Shown here piece by piece: positions 3,872 to 5,519 of a DNA stretch of 5,519 bases. The translations under genes and the position numbers were made by a program. The notes beneath the pieces are model-generated. The model had not been told where the DNA came from and did no database searches. It saw only the letters and a program-made list of their open reading frames with translations. Positions within the stretch are counted from its first letter, which is position 1, and each line of letters starts with the position of its first letter. The stretch is from contig CAZGKY010000137.1 of the NCBI GenBank assembly GCA_964525625.1, positions 1 through 5,519 of the forward strand, read 5' to 3'. This stretch comes from Stramentimicrobium sp964525625 (GTDB lineage Bacteria; Atribacterota; Phoenicimicrobiia; Phoenicimicrobiales; Stramentimicrobiaceae).

Positions 3872-4333
3872 ATGGTAAATATTTTTAGGAAAAAATTAGT
3901 TTTCCGAAGAAGCCTATTAACCTTATTAATAATTATACTTCTTCTTAATCTTTGTACTTTTATTGTAGTCAGTGAATTATCTTATAGTTTAGTTATTAAA
4001 ATTTTAAATAGAAAACACAATGCCCCCTTTTTTATTGCTATCTATGATCATAAAAAATCTTTTCTCAAACCGAATTTAGCCAAATATGCTTTTCTCATTG
4101 ATGGTAATGAACAGGATATTTATGTATTAGATAACATTTCAGCTGGTATCTATGCCGTTGCTGTATTTCAAGATATCAATAGAAATGGCAGATTAGATAC
4201 TTCATTGTTTGGCCTACCTAAAGAACCTTTTGGATTTTCTAATAATCCCAGGCTTTTATTAGGTGCTCCTGCTTTTAAAGATTGCCAAATCCTACTCTTT
4301 GATGATACCATAATAGAGATAAAATTAAGATAA
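3872..4333 (+). CDS. DUF2141 protein with an N-terminal membrane anchor
   Basis: A 153-residue protein. After a basic start (Arg6, Lys7, Lys8, Arg12, Arg13), residues about 14-35 form one membrane segment or uncleaved signal, leaving residues 36-153 outside the cytoplasm. The external part shows the DUF2141 pattern: an N-terminal strand LVIKILN, FFIAIYD, ISAGIYAVAVFQD (89-101), the acidic loop DINRNGRLD (101-109), then FGLPKEPFGFSNNP (113-126) and GAPAFKDC. The Asp101, Asn103, Asn105 and Asp109 pattern resembles a calcium-binding DxNxNGxxD loop; binding is not shown. Length is normal for the family. The ribosome-binding site is weak (AAAGGA at 3851-3856 is 15 nt away), but no better start exists, since later starts would cut into the anchor. 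The 73-nt gap before it holds no clear promoter or terminator. Function of the family is unknown; the envelope setting suggests a surface role. Confidence 0.82.
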   Translation: MVNIFRKKLVFRRSLLTLLIIILLLNLCTFIVVSELSYSLVIKILNRKHNAPFFIAIYDHKKSFLKPNLAKYAFLIDGNEQDIYVLDNISAGIYAVAVFQDINRNGRLDTSLFGLPKEPFGFSNNPRLLLGAPAFKDCQILLFDDTIIEIKLR

Positions 4334-4399
4334 ATGAAATAGATTAGATATTATTAGAAAAGAAAAAATTACTACATTTTTTGTTGAGTTAAAATAATA

Positions 4400-5482
4400 A
4401 TGGCAATTTTTTGGGAACAAGAGATGTTATTCATAGCCTGGTTAATAGGGTGGGTATTTATATTAAGTAAGTACAGGATTTTGAAGAAGGAAAATTTTCA
4501 GTTTCCAGAAGCCCATCTATCTATTATTATTCCCGCCATGAATGAAGAAAAGAATATTGATAAGGTCTTAAATAGTATAAAGAAACAGAGTTATCAACCC
4601 TATGAAATTATTGTTGTTAATGATCATTCTACAGATAAAACAGAAAATATTGCCTCTACTTATTCCGATATAAAAATTATTTCCTTACAGGGTGAACCAC
4701 CTGAAGGATGGGTTGGTAAACCGTGGGCTTGCTGGAATGGTTATCTAAATTCTACTGGCAATTTGTTGCTATTTCTTGATGCCGATGTGGAACTATCTCC
4801 ACAGGCTTTAGAGAGTGTAATGGCAAAATATTATCAAAAAAAGGGTTTGTTATCTATCTGGCCTTATCAAAAATTTACTCGTTATTATGAACATTTTAAT
4901 ATGCCTTTTCATTTAATTGCCCTTTCTCTGCTAAGTTTTTTCTCTTTTTCTCCCCAGCTTCAACCAGCTATAGTTTTTGGGCCATTATTACTTATTTCCA
5001 GGAATATTTACCAAAAAATTGGGGGACATCAGTCAGTAAAAAATAGAATAGTGGAAGATTTAGAGTTTGGTAAAATATGTGGCAAAGAGAAGATTAAAAT
5101 CAACAGTTATTCAGGCGGAGAAATGGTAAAATTTCAGATGTATCCCGAAGGATTTTATCAACTGTGGGAAGGGCTAACCAAGAATATTGCCTCAGGTGCT
5201 CTGAAAATAAATTTTATACATTTTCTAATCCTGTTCTTATGGTTTATCGGTATATATTCATCACTAGTACATATTCTTGTAAGATCAGATTTTTTGCTTT
5301 TTTACCCTCTTTATATGCTACAAATATATATACTATTGGACAAAACTGGTGATTATAACCTGATGGATGTTGTTTTATACCCTCTGCATTTTTTAATTTT
5401 TCTAGTTATTTTTTCTAGTTCAATTTTTAAAATATTTATTCTAAAGACAGTAACATGGAAGGGAAGAAAGATAAATGTATAG
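4400..5482 (+). CDS. Family 2 glycosyltransferase, CrtQ-like integral membrane enzyme
   Basis: A 360-residue membrane glycosyltransferase. One N-terminal membrane segment (about 8-23) is followed by a GT-A catalytic domain (about 39-260): the nucleotide-sugar strand LSIIIPAMNEEKNI (40-53), Asp75 in VVNDHSTDKT, the metal-binding Asp127-Ala-Asp129 (FLDADVELSP), and a probable catalytic acid region VEDLEFG with Asp220. The motif GWVGKPWACWNG (103-114) is typical of the CrtQ-like branch, and QLWEGLTKN (254-262) matches the acceptor-side Q-x-W motif region. Three C-terminal hydrophobic segments follow (about 271-293, 297-313, 323-346). CrtQ attaches glucose to a C30 carotenoid acid in staphylococci. 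No carotenoid desaturase or synthase is visible here, so the acceptor may be another lipid. ATG 4400 has a poor ribosome-binding site; ATG 4424 (Met9), with GGGAA 6 nt before it, is a reasonable alternative. The stop overlaps the next gene. The fold call is firm; the acceptor is unknown. Confidence 0.88.
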   Translation: MAIFWEQEMLFIAWLIGWVFILSKYRILKKENFQFPEAHLSIIIPAMNEEKNIDKVLNSIKKQSYQPYEIIVVNDHSTDKTENIASTYSDIKIISLQGEPPEGWVGKPWACWNGYLNSTGNLLLFLDADVELSPQALESVMAKYYQKKGLLSIWPYQKFTRYYEHFNMPFHLIALSLLSFFSFSPQLQPAIVFGPLLLISRNIYQKIGGHQSVKNRIVEDLEFGKICGKEKIKINSYSGGEMVKFQMYPEGFYQLWEGLTKNIASGALKINFIHFLILFLWFIGIYSSLVHILVRSDFLLFYPLYMLQIYILLDKTGDYNLMDVVLYPLHFLIFLVIFSSSIFKIFILKTVTWKGRKINV

Positions 5483-5519
5483 CCTAATGATAATATTGTT
5501 ACAGTTTCTCTCTGGTTCG
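5475..5519 (+). CDS. Start of a membrane protein gene, possibly PlsY-like acyltransferase (partial, runs off the edge)
   Basis: ATG 5475 overlaps the last eight bases of the glycosyltransferase gene, with AAGGGA at 5459-5464 as ribosome-binding site 10 nt away. Fifteen codons are visible and read MYSLMIILLQFLSGS with no stop. A hydrophobic start ending in LSGS resembles the N-terminus of PlsY-type glycerol-3-phosphate acyltransferases, where a leucine-rich helix runs into GSIPF. Fifteen residues cannot prove this, and any membrane protein could begin so. If correct, a glycosyltransferase-acyltransferase pair would be translationally coupled, as expected for glycolipid synthesis. ATG 5487 is an alternative start with a weaker site. 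Confidence 0.42.
   Translation, partial: MYSLMIILLQFLSGS

Noticed and set aside
5164..5352. Open frame of 62 codons in another frame inside the glycosyltransferase gene
   Set aside because: Shadow of the glycosyltransferase C-terminal membrane region.
1..5519. CRISPR array, insertion sequence, tRNA or rRNA
   Set aside because: No spaced direct repeats of CRISPR type, no transposase or terminal inverted repeats, and no cloverleaf or rRNA-like stretch was seen on either strand.

Overview
The window comes from an AT-rich bacterial genome (roughly one third G+C by eye). The genes are closely spaced, all lie on the + strand, and have purine-rich Shine-Dalgarno sites. The content suggests a strict anaerobe or fermenter with oxygen and iron defence: a rubrerythrin-type rubredoxin domain, a ferritin, a CPHC glutaredoxin-like redoxin and a ferredoxin:thioredoxin reductase (FTR) catalytic subunit without the plant-type variable subunit. 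Low-GC Clostridia/Halanaerobiales or Atribacterota-like lineages would fit, but the sequence does not fix the taxon.

Layout. Positions 1-257 are upstream DNA. They hold a possible degenerate minus-strand gene end (5-172) and a compact control region (157-218) with a promoter-like pair, an 18-bp perfect palindrome, a PerR-box-like inverted repeat and a 16-bp perfect palindrome. Then follow a small rubredoxin-domain protein (270-599), ferritin (683-1195), a glutaredoxin-like redoxin (1327-1569) overlapping by 4 nt an FTR catalytic-chain homologue (1566-1892), and a SagB-type nitroreductase with an N-terminal export or anchor segment (1999-2721). A 360-bp gap (2722-3081) with two promoter-like sites separates this redox block from an envelope block: a META-domain lipoprotein (3082-3798), a membrane-anchored DUF2141 protein (3872-4333), a CrtQ-like family 2 glycosyltransferase (4400-5482) and the first 15 codons of a gene overlapping it (5475 to the edge), whose start looks PlsY-like.

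How the genes may work together (inference). The first block reads as an iron and redox stress module. Ferritin stores iron and consumes oxidant, and the rubredoxin-domain protein may pass electrons to it. The FTR homologue would take electrons from ferredoxin and reduce the CPHC redoxin, a ferredoxin-driven thiol system independent of NADPH. The second block looks like surface or membrane lipid work: a lipoprotein, an anchored DUF2141 protein, and a glycosyltransferase/acyltransferase pair that could build a glycosylated, acylated lipid. Individual families are recognisable. The less ordinary parts are the FTR-redoxin pair with a CYC variant motif, the rubredoxin-ferritin pairing, and the palindrome-rich control region.
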